Assembly (NCBI RefSeq): GCF_030623445.1
Contig: NZ_CP130613.1
Location: forward strand, 124,001 to 188,000
Origin: Pseudogemmatithrix spongiicola
GTDB lineage: Bacteria > Gemmatimonadota > Gemmatimonadetes > Gemmatimonadales > Gemmatimonadaceae
Reading direction: 5' to 3'
DNA length: 64,000 nucleotides
The notes under the pieces are model-generated. The model did no database searches. It worked only from the letters and a program-made list of their open reading frames with translations, and was not told the origin of the DNA. Positions 28,421 to 37,100 of this stretch are shown in pieces; within the stretch, counting starts at the first letter, position 1, and each line of letters starts with the position of its first letter. The position numbers and the translations under genes are program-made.

Positions 28421-28433
28421 CTCACTTCTAAGA
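28420..28433 (-). promoter_or_regulatory. Putative MarR autoregulatory operator
   Basis: TCTCACTTCTAAGA, 13 of 14 bases identical to the site upstream of the dioxygenase. It touches the marR start codon. Binding here would block the leader or translation start of marR itself. Confidence 0.5.
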
Positions 28434-28543
28434 TAATACGCAGATCGTGGAATTGATATGCCTCGCTCCATCTGATCTTGATCACGCGCGTACCCGGGGC
28501 GAGGTTCTCGAATCCAAGCAATTGACCCATTGCCCCGAATTCG

Positions 28544-29782
28544 ATGACGCGTCGAGAGAAGCACACAAAGCCGTTCACGATTGCAAACCTCGGATTTCTC
28601 ATTGATACCAAGAAGGTCTGGCTAAATCCGACCTATCAACGCGAAGCAGTTTGGACGCGATCTCAGAAGCAGCTGCTGATCGATTCACTCCTGCAGGACA
28701 TCGATATTCCCAAGCTTTACTTCCGGTCAGTCGACACGGATGGGTATCACTACGAAGTCGTCGACGGGCAACAGCGTCTTCGCGCCATCTCCGAATTTCT
28801 CGGAAACGACTACCCGCTTGCCGACGAGGCTGACGCGATCGATAGCCATAAGGTTGCTGGCCAGAGAATGCGCGAACTGCACCACGAATTGCAAATGAAG
28901 CTTCAAAACACACAGCTCGACGTGTGTGTGCTTCAATCAGGCTACAGCGACGACGACATCGAAGAGATCTTCCTGAGACTGCAGAACGGCACACCGCTCA
29001 ATGCCGCAGAGAAGCGACGTGCTCTGGCAGGAAACATGCGACACGTCGTGGAAGAACTCGCGGCACATGATCTGTTTTCTACCGACTTCTGCGGCTTCAC
29101 GGGGAAGCGCTTTGCTTATGAGGATGCAGTTGCAAAGCTCCTTCATCTGACGATTGAAGGACAGATCACGGACATCAAACACTCGACGCTGAAGCGCACG
29201 TACGAAGCAAACAAGACAATCAAAGCCACCGATCCAGCTCCAGCAGCGCTGAAGAGTGCTCTGAACTACTTGGTGAAGGCGTTCAAGGGCGGACCCAATC
29301 CGAAGCTGAAGAAGTTCTCAATCGTATCGCTAGGACATCTCGTAGTTGATCTGCGCGAGAAGTACAACGTCGGCGACTATCCAAAGGAGTTTGCGGCAGC
29401 CTATCTCGCTTTCGAAGAACGCCGCATTTCAAACGACGACCTCGAGGAGCATCTTCAGGACCCGCGGTTGAGTGCGTACACGAGCGCGGCGCGAGCGGAT
29501 CGCGTTCAGGATCTCGAGTTTAGGCACGAGACACTGAGGCGAGAGATTGTAGCGATGCTGCCCGAGCTAGTGCGAAAGGACGAGGAGCGTATGTTTTCTG
29601 AAGATCAGCGACAGGCGATCTTCTTGCGTGACAAAGGTGTCTGCCAGCAGTGCGGCCAGAATTGTAAAGACTCATTGTTCCACGCAGACCACATCGTTCC
29701 GTGGTCGAAAGGTGGAAAGACGAAGATCAGCAACGGACAAGTGCTCTGTCCCGCGTGCAATGCAAAGAAGGGTGCAGGATGA
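28544..29782 (+). CDS. DUF262 domain protein with C-terminal HNH nuclease
   Basis: A protein of 412 aa. The N-terminal ParB/Srx-like DUF262 domain has NPTYQREAVWTRSQKQLLIDSLLQDIDIPKLYF and the EVVDGQQRLRAI motif. The middle is helical. The C-terminal HNH domain (residues about 350-412) has CQQCGQ, HADHIVPWSKGGKT and NGQVLCPACNAKKG, a zinc-supported nuclease core. This domain pair is that of GmrSD-like type IV restriction systems and related anti-phage proteins. Base composition is clearly less GC-rich than the neighbours, suggesting transfer. Anti-phage function is an inference from family. Confidence 0.88.
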   Translation: MTRREKHTKPFTIANLGFLIDTKKVWLNPTYQREAVWTRSQKQLLIDSLLQDIDIPKLYFRSVDTDGYHYEVVDGQQRLRAISEFLGNDYPLADEADAIDSHKVAGQRMRELHHELQMKLQNTQLDVCVLQSGYSDDDIEEIFLRLQNGTPLNAAEKRRALAGNMRHVVEELAAHDLFSTDFCGFTGKRFAYEDAVAKLLHLTIEGQITDIKHSTLKRTYEANKTIKATDPAPAALKSALNYLVKAFKGGPNPKLKKFSIVSLGHLVVDLREKYNVGDYPKEFAAAYLAFEERRISNDDLEEHLQDPRLSAYTSAARADRVQDLEFRHETLRREIVAMLPELVRKDEERMFSEDQRQAIFLRDKGVCQQCGQNCKDSLFHADHIVPWSKGGKTKISNGQVLCPACNAKKGAG

Positions 29783-29810
29783 ACACTGTTTGCGTGGATC
29801 AGTCGCTATT

Positions 29811-31721
29811 CTAGAGGCCCCGAAACCCAGATGCTGAAAGACGCTGCCATGTCTGGTCGAGCTCGCTGAGGGGCGGAATCCAGAGAACGAGCGCGTCTCG
29901 TCCGCGTGTCATGAGAACGCGATAGGCATTGATTCGGAGCCGAAGCGGGTCATGGACAAGCGCACCACGCTTGTAACCGCGAGCGCGCCGGTCAGACCAT
30001 CTCCCGCGTTCGAAGAGAAGGTCGGTGCCCCAGGCAAGCAGGCTGGCGTCAAGTTCAAGTCCCTGGGCACCGAACTCTGTAACGCAGGACTCGAGTCGCC
30101 TGCAGCTCCGGCCACCGGGAGCATCCTCGGCGTCTCCATACCACGGGCCGTGCTTTAAGGCTTTGGTCGCCTGGAATTCATTCGGGATTCCGAAGTTCGA
30201 AAGCGACTTGTCACGCGCCGAGGCCAGCAGCCCATAGCGGGCCTGAGGGTCGTCTGAATAGCGCTCTCGCAGATAGCGCTTCGCAGTCTCCAGTTCACGG
30301 GTGATCCGCAGGCGGTATCCGTCAGCCTCAAGCCGTCGCCCCAGCTCGTCCGACGGCTCAGCGTCTGATAGAACGTCAGCGACCAGCTTGTGTAGATCAG
30401 TCGCGGCGTGAAAGCGGAGTTCACGATCGAGATTCAACGCGTATTTGAACTCAGATGTGACCGAATGTGAACGCATTTCATCTGCAAGCGCTGGGGGCGA
30501 GTGTATGGTCCACTCAGCCCCTCGCGATGACTTCTCTAGGGCGAGTCGCCATTGGCCGACACCTCCTTCCTCCCCGGTGTTGATCTCTTGGCCTGAACCA
30601 ATGAGAGCAACAACAACGCACCAGTCGGGGATTCTCTCCGCAAACTCGATGAACTGCTCGGGTTCAGAGCCGGTCACCGCTCCATCGTGTGAGTCGGCCA
30701 TCTTCGCCGCATCGAAGGCGCGCTGGGCTTCATCGAATACGAGCACGTGCTCAGGCGGCCTTGACTCCCGATTTCGCGAATACTTCTTGACGTAGTCCTT
30801 TACACCACGCACGAAAGTCTTGCCGTCGCCGCCCGCCTGTTTGAGTTCATACTGAAGAACTTCGACGAGTGGGCCATTTCCACTAAGGAAGACCGCGGGA
30901 GCCGACGGCTTCTCTCTGCCTCGCGCGACCGCAAGGTCGTCAAGGAAATGCGCATGGACAGTCCGGAGCCCGACGAGAGTCTTTCCCGCACCCGGGACGC
31001 CAGTCACGAGGACTAGGTGGCGCGACTTAGTGAGCGCTGCTGTGTGGATGATGCTTGATATCTCATTCACACAGGGGTCCGTAGCGGCTTTTGCGCGATG
31101 AATCGAGCGAAGAGTTCCCGAGCTCATAAGCTCGCGAGCTGCTTCCACAAGAGTGGGAAGCGGGCGGTAGGCCGACTCCGCCAGAAACCGGTCACGAGGC
31201 ACGGGGTCGCCTGCGATGTCTCGGACAAAGCGACTAACGAGGTCATCGAGAGCATCCGGACCGGCAACATGGACACCTTCGATAGAACCTGCGTACCCTC
31301 GCGCCCGTGTAGGAACCAGCACCGGGATAACGCTTCTGGATTCGCACTCGCGATGATAGCAGCGCAAGTCTCGCGCGTAGGCCGACACCTGGTCTAGATC
31401 CGCAATAGTCGGCTCTGACTTGCCCTTCAATTCGAGAACTACGACAGCTGCGCCGACAAGCAGAATCACGTCCGGTCGCCGCGATTCCATGGGAAGCTCG
31501 TACTCGAGGATCGTCGAGTACGTCGCTGCAAGTGTGTCGCGCAGAAGTGCCTTGTCGACTTCGCGCTGCAGCGGCGGAATGGAGTCATCCCAAGCGCGTA
31601 TCTGTTCAGGCGATGCGACGCCGAGGAATCTCTCGAGGCGTTCGCGAATTGAACGGGCTGGTGTCGATCTGAACTCAGGAAAGTCAGAACCCCAGCCATG
31701 CCCAGCCTCACGTTCGCTCAT
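29811..31721 (-). CDS. DUF2075 (Schlafen-like) helicase/ATPase with N-terminal nuclease-like domain
   Basis: A protein of 636 aa from ATG 31721 (MSEREAGHGWGSDFPEF); a 34-residue N-terminal extension is possible but unlike the rest. An N-terminal PD-(D/E)XK-like region has RRPDVILLVGAAVVVLELKGK, followed by Walker A VTGVPGAGKTLVGLR (residues about 250-264), Walker B HVLVFDEAQRAFD and helicase-like motifs ending YRVLMTRGRDALVLWIP. This is the DUF2075 family, annotated in many genomes as DNA/RNA helicase and often found in defence islands. Composition is lower in GC than flanking genes. It is convergent with the DUF262-HNH gene at a 28-nt gap. Confidence 0.83.
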   Translation of the reverse strand: MSEREAGHGWGSDFPEFRSTPARSIRERLERFLGVASPEQIRAWDDSIPPLQREVDKALLRDTLAATYSTILEYELPMESRRPDVILLVGAAVVVLELKGKSEPTIADLDQVSAYARDLRCYHRECESRSVIPVLVPTRARGYAGSIEGVHVAGPDALDDLVSRFVRDIAGDPVPRDRFLAESAYRPLPTLVEAARELMSSGTLRSIHRAKAATDPCVNEISSIIHTAALTKSRHLVLVTGVPGAGKTLVGLRTVHAHFLDDLAVARGREKPSAPAVFLSGNGPLVEVLQYELKQAGGDGKTFVRGVKDYVKKYSRNRESRPPEHVLVFDEAQRAFDAAKMADSHDGAVTGSEPEQFIEFAERIPDWCVVVALIGSGQEINTGEEGGVGQWRLALEKSSRGAEWTIHSPPALADEMRSHSVTSEFKYALNLDRELRFHAATDLHKLVADVLSDAEPSDELGRRLEADGYRLRITRELETAKRYLRERYSDDPQARYGLLASARDKSLSNFGIPNEFQATKALKHGPWYGDAEDAPGGRSCRRLESCVTEFGAQGLELDASLLAWGTDLLFERGRWSDRRARGYKRGALVHDPLRLRINAYRVLMTRGRDALVLWIPPLSELDQTWQRLSASGFRGL

Positions 31722-31788
31722 GAACCGGTTCCCGATGTCGTTTGTGCCCTGCGAAGGCACCGGAAACCCGGCGACTGCAGGCGCAAGT

Positions 31789-33216
31789 CTATGTGCCGTC
31801 TGTTTGCATCGCCCGCAGGGCAAGTTCCGGAGTCGTGCGCGGATTCATGACTGTCATGCGAAGCGTCCGAGTTCCACCAACGACGGTAGAGGTGGCCCAG
31901 CCAATCTCGCGCTCGTTCAGCGCCGCCACCAGGTCTGGAATCGCAGAGGTATCAACCGTGGCAGGACGCCAGCAAATAATGTTTGACTCTGGTACGTGGA
32001 TGACGGACGCCAAGCGTGACTCAAGGGCCTCGGCAGCGACCCTCGAAGACAGGTCGCATAGCTGTGCGTAAAGAGCGCCGATGCCGCGAACACCGAACCG
32101 CTGCAGCGAAACCCAAACTTTCAACGCATCTGCCCGCCGCGAACACTGAAAGCTCCGCTTCCCAAGATCCGGACTAAGCTCAACCTCCGAGTCCGCCCCG
32201 TGGAACAGGTAAGGCGCCGACTGGGCAAACGCCCGCTCCAAGTCCTTCCCATCCCGCACCAGCACCATGCCGGCAGACAAAGGCATGAGCATCATCTTAT
32301 GCGGATCCCAAGCCAGCGACCGCGCCCGGTGAATCCCCTTCACTCGCCACTTGTGCTTCTCGCTGAGCAACGCCGACGCGCCGTGCGCACCATCCACGTG
32401 CAGCCAGTGCCCGTACTTGTCGCACAGATCGGCAATCGCCTCGAGATCATCGAAGGCCCCGACGGCCGTACATCCCGCCGTCGCAACGACAGCCAGCACA
32501 TCACGCCCTGCGCGGTGCAGGCGCTCTAACGTCTCAGCGAGCAACGCCGGATCCATCTTGAACTCCGGCGTACTGCCGATCGCAACGCAGTTGTCTGTGC
32601 CGAGTCCCATCGCCCCCGCAGCACGCTGCACCGCGTAGTGCGCATGCTCGCCATGCACGAGCACGGGCGGCTGCTTGCCGAACCACCCGGTGCGCCAGGC
32701 GTCGGGATACTTGGCCGCGCGCGCGGCGAGGAGCGCGGTGAACGTGGCCTCGGTGCCGCCGCTGGTGAACGTGCCCGCGGCGCCGGGGCCGTAGCCGGCG
32801 AGTTGGCACATCCAGCCGATCACGCGCTCCTCGATGACGGTGGTCACGGGCGACATCTCCCACACGGCCTGGGACTGGTTGATGGCGCTGATCACGACAT
32901 CGGTCCACACGGCGGCGGCGAGCGGCGCCGAGACCTGATGGCCCATGTACTTGGGGTGCATCAGTTGGATGATGTCGGGCATGACGTCGCGCTCGACGCG
33001 CGCGGCGACGTCGGCGAGCGGCTGCATGCCCATGGGGATAGGCTCGTCGAAGCGCGCGGTGATCTCGCGCTTATCTAACCGCGTGGACACGGGGCCTTCG
33101 CCGGCGCGGGTCCGCTCGAAGTAGTCAGCGGCGATCTTCAGGAACTGGGCGCCAGCCTCAAAGCGGGTGTCGGCCTCGAGCGCGGCCAGGAGTTCGGCGG
33201 TGCGGGGGTCGGTCAT
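31789..33216 (-). CDS. Pyridoxal-phosphate-dependent decarboxylase (group II, aromatic amino acid type)
   Basis: A protein of 475 aa from ATG 33216 (an upstream TTG at 33225 is a weak alternative). Landmarks are HPKYMGHQVSAPLAAAVW, GTFTSGGTEATFTALLAAR, the cofactor loop HVDGAHGASALLSE, and the Schiff-base lysine in SLAWDPHKMMLMP. It belongs to the PLP fold-type I decarboxylases (aromatic L-amino-acid, glutamate or similar). The substrate cannot be fixed. It is divergent from the vapBC pair across a promoter with palindromes. Confidence 0.9.
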   Translation of the reverse strand: MTDPRTAELLAALEADTRFEAGAQFLKIAADYFERTRAGEGPVSTRLDKREITARFDEPIPMGMQPLADVAARVERDVMPDIIQLMHPKYMGHQVSAPLAAAVWTDVVISAINQSQAVWEMSPVTTVIEERVIGWMCQLAGYGPGAAGTFTSGGTEATFTALLAARAAKYPDAWRTGWFGKQPPVLVHGEHAHYAVQRAAGAMGLGTDNCVAIGSTPEFKMDPALLAETLERLHRAGRDVLAVVATAGCTAVGAFDDLEAIADLCDKYGHWLHVDGAHGASALLSEKHKWRVKGIHRARSLAWDPHKMMLMPLSAGMVLVRDGKDLERAFAQSAPYLFHGADSEVELSPDLGKRSFQCSRRADALKVWVSLQRFGVRGIGALYAQLCDLSSRVAAEALESRLASVIHVPESNIICWRPATVDTSAIPDLVAALNEREIGWATSTVVGGTRTLRMTVMNPRTTPELALRAMQTDGT

Positions 33217-33240
33217 GGCCTGCAATGTATTGATGCCATT

Positions 33241-33280
33241 TGCGATGCTTTGACATCATTCAACTGATGCGTTAGCATCA
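33241..33280 (+). promoter_or_regulatory. Palindromes in the vapBC promoter
   Basis: TGATGC-GTTA-GCATCA at 33265-33280 is a perfect 6-bp inverted repeat ending 4 nt before the GTG start. A second, weaker GATGC..GACATC pair sits at 33244-33257. A typical autoregulation site for a ribbon-helix-helix antitoxin. Confidence 0.6.
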
Positions 33281-33284
33281 CGTT

Positions 33285-33554
33285 GTGCGTACCACCGTGG
33301 ACCTCAATCCGGACCTCCTGAACCGCATCCGCCAGCTCGCGGACGACGAGGGCATCTCATTCAAGGATGCCCTGAACCGCGTCGTCACGCGCGGACTCTC
33401 CGAATCCCCGATCGCTGGCCGGCAGCCGTACACGCTTCCGAAAGTCGCGCTCGGCATTCCGAAGTCCATGGACGCGCGGCGCATGAAGGAGTTCCTCGCG
33501 CAGGATGAACTGAAACGCTACGCGCGCCGCACCACCGCGGACGAGCCGCAGTGA
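33285..33554 (+). CDS. vapB: VapB-type ribbon-helix-helix antitoxin
   Basis: A protein of 89 aa starting at GTG 33285. The N-terminal RHH fold is RTTVDLNPDLLNRIRQLADDEGISFKDALNRVVTRGL; the C-terminal toxin-binding tail is KSMDARRMKEFLAQDELKRYA. The stop overlaps the vapC start (GTGA). The palindromes immediately upstream fit autoregulation. Confidence 0.88.
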   Translation: MRTTVDLNPDLLNRIRQLADDEGISFKDALNRVVTRGLSESPIAGRQPYTLPKVALGIPKSMDARRMKEFLAQDELKRYARRTTADEPQ

Positions 33555-33982
33555 AGATCCTCGATGTCAACGTGTTGATCGACGCGGTCAACACCACCAG
33601 CCCGAATCACGCGCGGGCCTCGGCATTCCTGGAGCGCCTGCTCAATGCCGATGAAGTGGTGGCGATGCCTTGGCATTCCCTGCTCGGCTTCCTGCGCATC
33701 ACGACGGATCATCGCTTCGAACCGCATCTGACGCCCGAAGCCGCCGCCAGCATCGTGGATGGATGGCTCGCGCTTCCGCACGTGAGAGTCGTGCAACCCG
33801 GCGAAAGGCACTGGGAGATTCTTCGTGAGCTTGTTGAGCAGCTCCCGGCGTTCGGCCCGCTCGTTTCGGACGCGCACCTGGCTGCCCTCACGATCGAGAA
33901 TGGCGCCGAGCTCTGCTCGTCAGACGTGGACTTCGCGCGCTTTCCTCGCCTGAGGTGGACGGACCCGTCCCGGCCGGCCTGA
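33551..33982 (+). CDS. vapC: VapC PIN-domain ribonuclease toxin
   Basis: A protein of 143 aa with a GTG start. PIN-domain acidic residues are Asp5 (MKILDVNVLIDA), Asp in GPLVSDAHLAALTI and Asp in SSDVDFARF. The ending FPRLRWTDP is typical of the VapC branch that includes TA loci of mycobacteria and soil bacteria. It cleaves RNA unless bound by VapB. It forms one operon with the preceding gene. Confidence 0.9.
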   Translation: MKILDVNVLIDAVNTTSPNHARASAFLERLLNADEVVAMPWHSLLGFLRITTDHRFEPHLTPEAAASIVDGWLALPHVRVVQPGERHWEILRELVEQLPAFGPLVSDAHLAALTIENGAELCSSDVDFARFPRLRWTDPSRPA

Positions 33983-34044
33983 ACATCGCGATGGAGTTGA
34001 CGCACGCAGCCTAGGTCAATGCCCTAGGCCGTTATTGCGATGTT
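33982..34044 (+). terminator. Extended inverted repeat after vapC
   Basis: AACATCGC (33982-33989) and GCGATGTT (34037-34044) face each other, enclosing CCTAGG..CCTAGG; a TTTTGTGTT tract follows. It could terminate vapBC or lie in the leader of the next gene. No gene is seen in 33983-34132. Confidence 0.4.
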
Positions 34045-34132
34045 TTGTGTTGCATCGTCTGAGCGTAGGACGATAATTGGCGCACCACGCGTGACCGCGC
34101 GTCGTGCGTCCGCTTCCCCTTCGCTCACTCCG

Positions 34133-37100
34133 ATGCAAGCCTCCCACCGCTCGCTCTCGCAGCGCCTCGGCGCGCGCCCCTTCTTCCTCGGCGCGCTTGC
34201 CCTCCTCATCGGCATCTCGTGCAAGGAAGTCACGGGACCTGAAGACTCTGCGGTCGGCTTGACGGTGATCGCCGGCGACAACCAAGCAGGCCGCGTGAGC
34301 AGCGATCTCGACGATCCCATCGTCGTGCGCGTGACGAATCGCAGCGGCGCGGGCGTGAAGGGCGCCACCGTGCTCTTCAGTCCCGACTCCGGCAGCGGCG
34401 CGCCGACTCCGCTCGTCGCGACGACGGACAGCACAGGCGTTGCCAGCGTGCGCTGGCGCCTCGGCCCCGCGCTCGGCCCCATGCGGCTCACGGCGTCGTT
34501 CGCGGATCTCACGCCGGTGACGGTGACCGCGACGGCCGTGCCGGATCGCGTCGAAGTGGTGAGCGGTGACGCGCAGCAGACGCGCGTGACGGGCACGCTG
34601 TCGCAGCCGCTCGTCGTGCGCGTGACGGACTTCCAGGGCCGCACGGTGCAGGGCATCTCGGTGTCCTTCACGCCCGACTCGGGCAGCGGCACGGTCGCCC
34701 CCGCGTTGATCGCGACGGACGCACAAGGCCTCGCACGCGCGACCTGGACGCTCGGCAACGCCGCCGGTGCCATGCGTGTGGTGGCGACCGTCGCGACGAG
34801 CTCGCCGGTCGAGTTCAGCGCCATCGCCAACCAGGACGTGCTCAACCTCGCGTCCGGCGGCGATCAAGGCGCGCGCGCTGGCACGACGCTGCCGCGGCCG
34901 GTGCAGGTGCGGGTGACGGACCAGAACGGCACGCCCGTCGCGAACGTGATCGTGAACTTCGAGCCCGGGACGGGGAGCGGGACGGTGAGCCCCGTGAGCG
35001 CGCAGTCGAACGCGCAGGGCATCGTGCAGACCAATTGGACGCTGGGCGCGACGCCCGGCGCGCAGACACTGACCGCGCGTTCCAACTTCGCGTCGCCGAT
35101 CACGGTGAACGCGGCGGGCCTGCTGCCGAGTGAGATCCTCGTGGTGAGCGGCAACCAGCAGATCACGCGCGTGAGCACGCCGGTGCCGAGCAGCTTGGTG
35201 GTGTTGGTGACGGACTCGACGGGTCGTCGTGTGCCGGGCGCGCAGGTGCGCTTCGTGCCGGATTCCGGCAGCGGCACGGTGGATCCGGCGATTGCGACGA
35301 CGGACACGCTGGGTCAGGCGAACGCGCGCTGGACACTGGGCGCGAGCGTCGGCGTGATGCGACTGCGTGCGATCTCCGGTTCAGATACGCTGGTGTTCCA
35401 GGCGACGACGACGGCAGACCTGCTGACGGTGACGGCTGGCAACGGCCAGACGGGTCGCTTCGGTGCCGCGCTGGGCACGCCGCTGGCAGTGACGGCGCGT
35501 GACCTCGCGGGCAATACGGTGGCAGGTGTGGTGGTGACGTTCACGCCGGATGCGGGCAGCGGCACGGTGGCGCCGGCGTCGGTGACGACGGACGCCACGG
35601 GTGTGGCGCGCACGCTGTGGACGCTGGGTGCTGCGCCGGGTCCGATGCGCGTGGTCGCGTCGGCGGCGACGGCGGCGCAGTCGGTGGAGATTCGCGCGAC
35701 GGCGTCGGGTGACAACCTCACGGTGGCCAGCGGCAGCGGTCAGGCGGCGGCTGCAAACGCGGCACTGCCCGCGCCGGTCGTGATGCAGGTACGTCGCGCC
35801 GACGGCACTCCGGTGTCTGGCGTGACGCTGACGTTCGCGCCCGAGGCCGGCAACGGCACGGTGGCGCCGACGACGGCGACGACGGATGCGAATGGACGCG
35901 CGCAGACGGTGTGGACGCTGGGTGCCGCGGCCGGCACGCAGGTCCTGAACGTGTCATCGGGCACGACGCTGCCGACGACGGTGACGGCGACCGCGCGTAC
36001 CGCGGCCTCGATTGCCGTGACGGGGGATGGCCAGTCGGCGCGCTTCGGGACGGCGCTGACGAATCCGATCGTCGCGACGCTGACTGACCTCGATGGCAAT
36101 GCGGTTGCGGGCGCGACCGTGACGTTCACGCCGGATGCGGGAAGCGGCACGCTGGCCGCCACCTCGGTGACGACTGACGCACTGGGCCGCGCCTCGACGA
36201 CCTGGACGCTCGGCGGCACGCCGGGCGCGATGCGCGTGACGGTAAGCGCGACGGGCGCGACTTCGCAGATCGTCAACGCTACGGCGACGGGTGATGCCAT
36301 CGCGCTCGAAGCGGGCGGCGGCCTCTCGGCCCTCGTGGGCACGGCGCTGAGCCCGGCCGTGCGTGTGCGCGTGACCAATGCGGCCAACGAACCGCAATCG
36401 AATGTGCTCGTGACGTTCGCCCCGACCACGGGCAGCGGCACGGTCTCCGCGGATACGGTGCGTACGGACAGCTTTGGCCGTGCGCAGGTGACGTGGACGC
36501 TCGGTGCCGCGCGCGGACCGATGACGTTGAACGTGACGACCCCTGTGACGCAGCTGCTGGCGGTGAGCGCGACCGCGCTGGCGGCCGACGCGATTGCGTT
36601 GGATACGCAGGGCTCGCTGAGCGGCTTCGTGGGCACCGCGCTGGATTCGACGGTGCGCGTGCGTGTGACGGATCGCGGCGGCGCTGTGGTGCCGGGTGTG
36701 TCGGTGAGCTTTGCGCCGAGCGCTGGCTCGGTGAGCGCGGCGACGGCGACGACGAATGCGAGCGGCATCGCGTCGGTGCGCTGGACGCTGGGCACGACGC
36801 CTGGGGCGCAGACCTTGGCGGCATCGGTGGGCGCGAGCCCGACGGTGAACGTGTCGGCGACGGCGCGGGTGGATTCGAGCCGGGCGATCAGCGTGCAGTC
36901 GGGTGATGCCCAGGACACGACGCTGACGAAGGCGCTCGGTGCGCCGCTGGTGGTGCGTGTGCTGGACCGCTTTGGCAACGCGGTGCAGGGTGCGACGATT
37001 GACTGGACCGGCACGAACGGCGTGACGTTCTCGTCGTCGAGCTCGACGACGAACGCCAGTGGCGACGCCAGCGTGACGGTCACGACGGGAACGACGCTTG

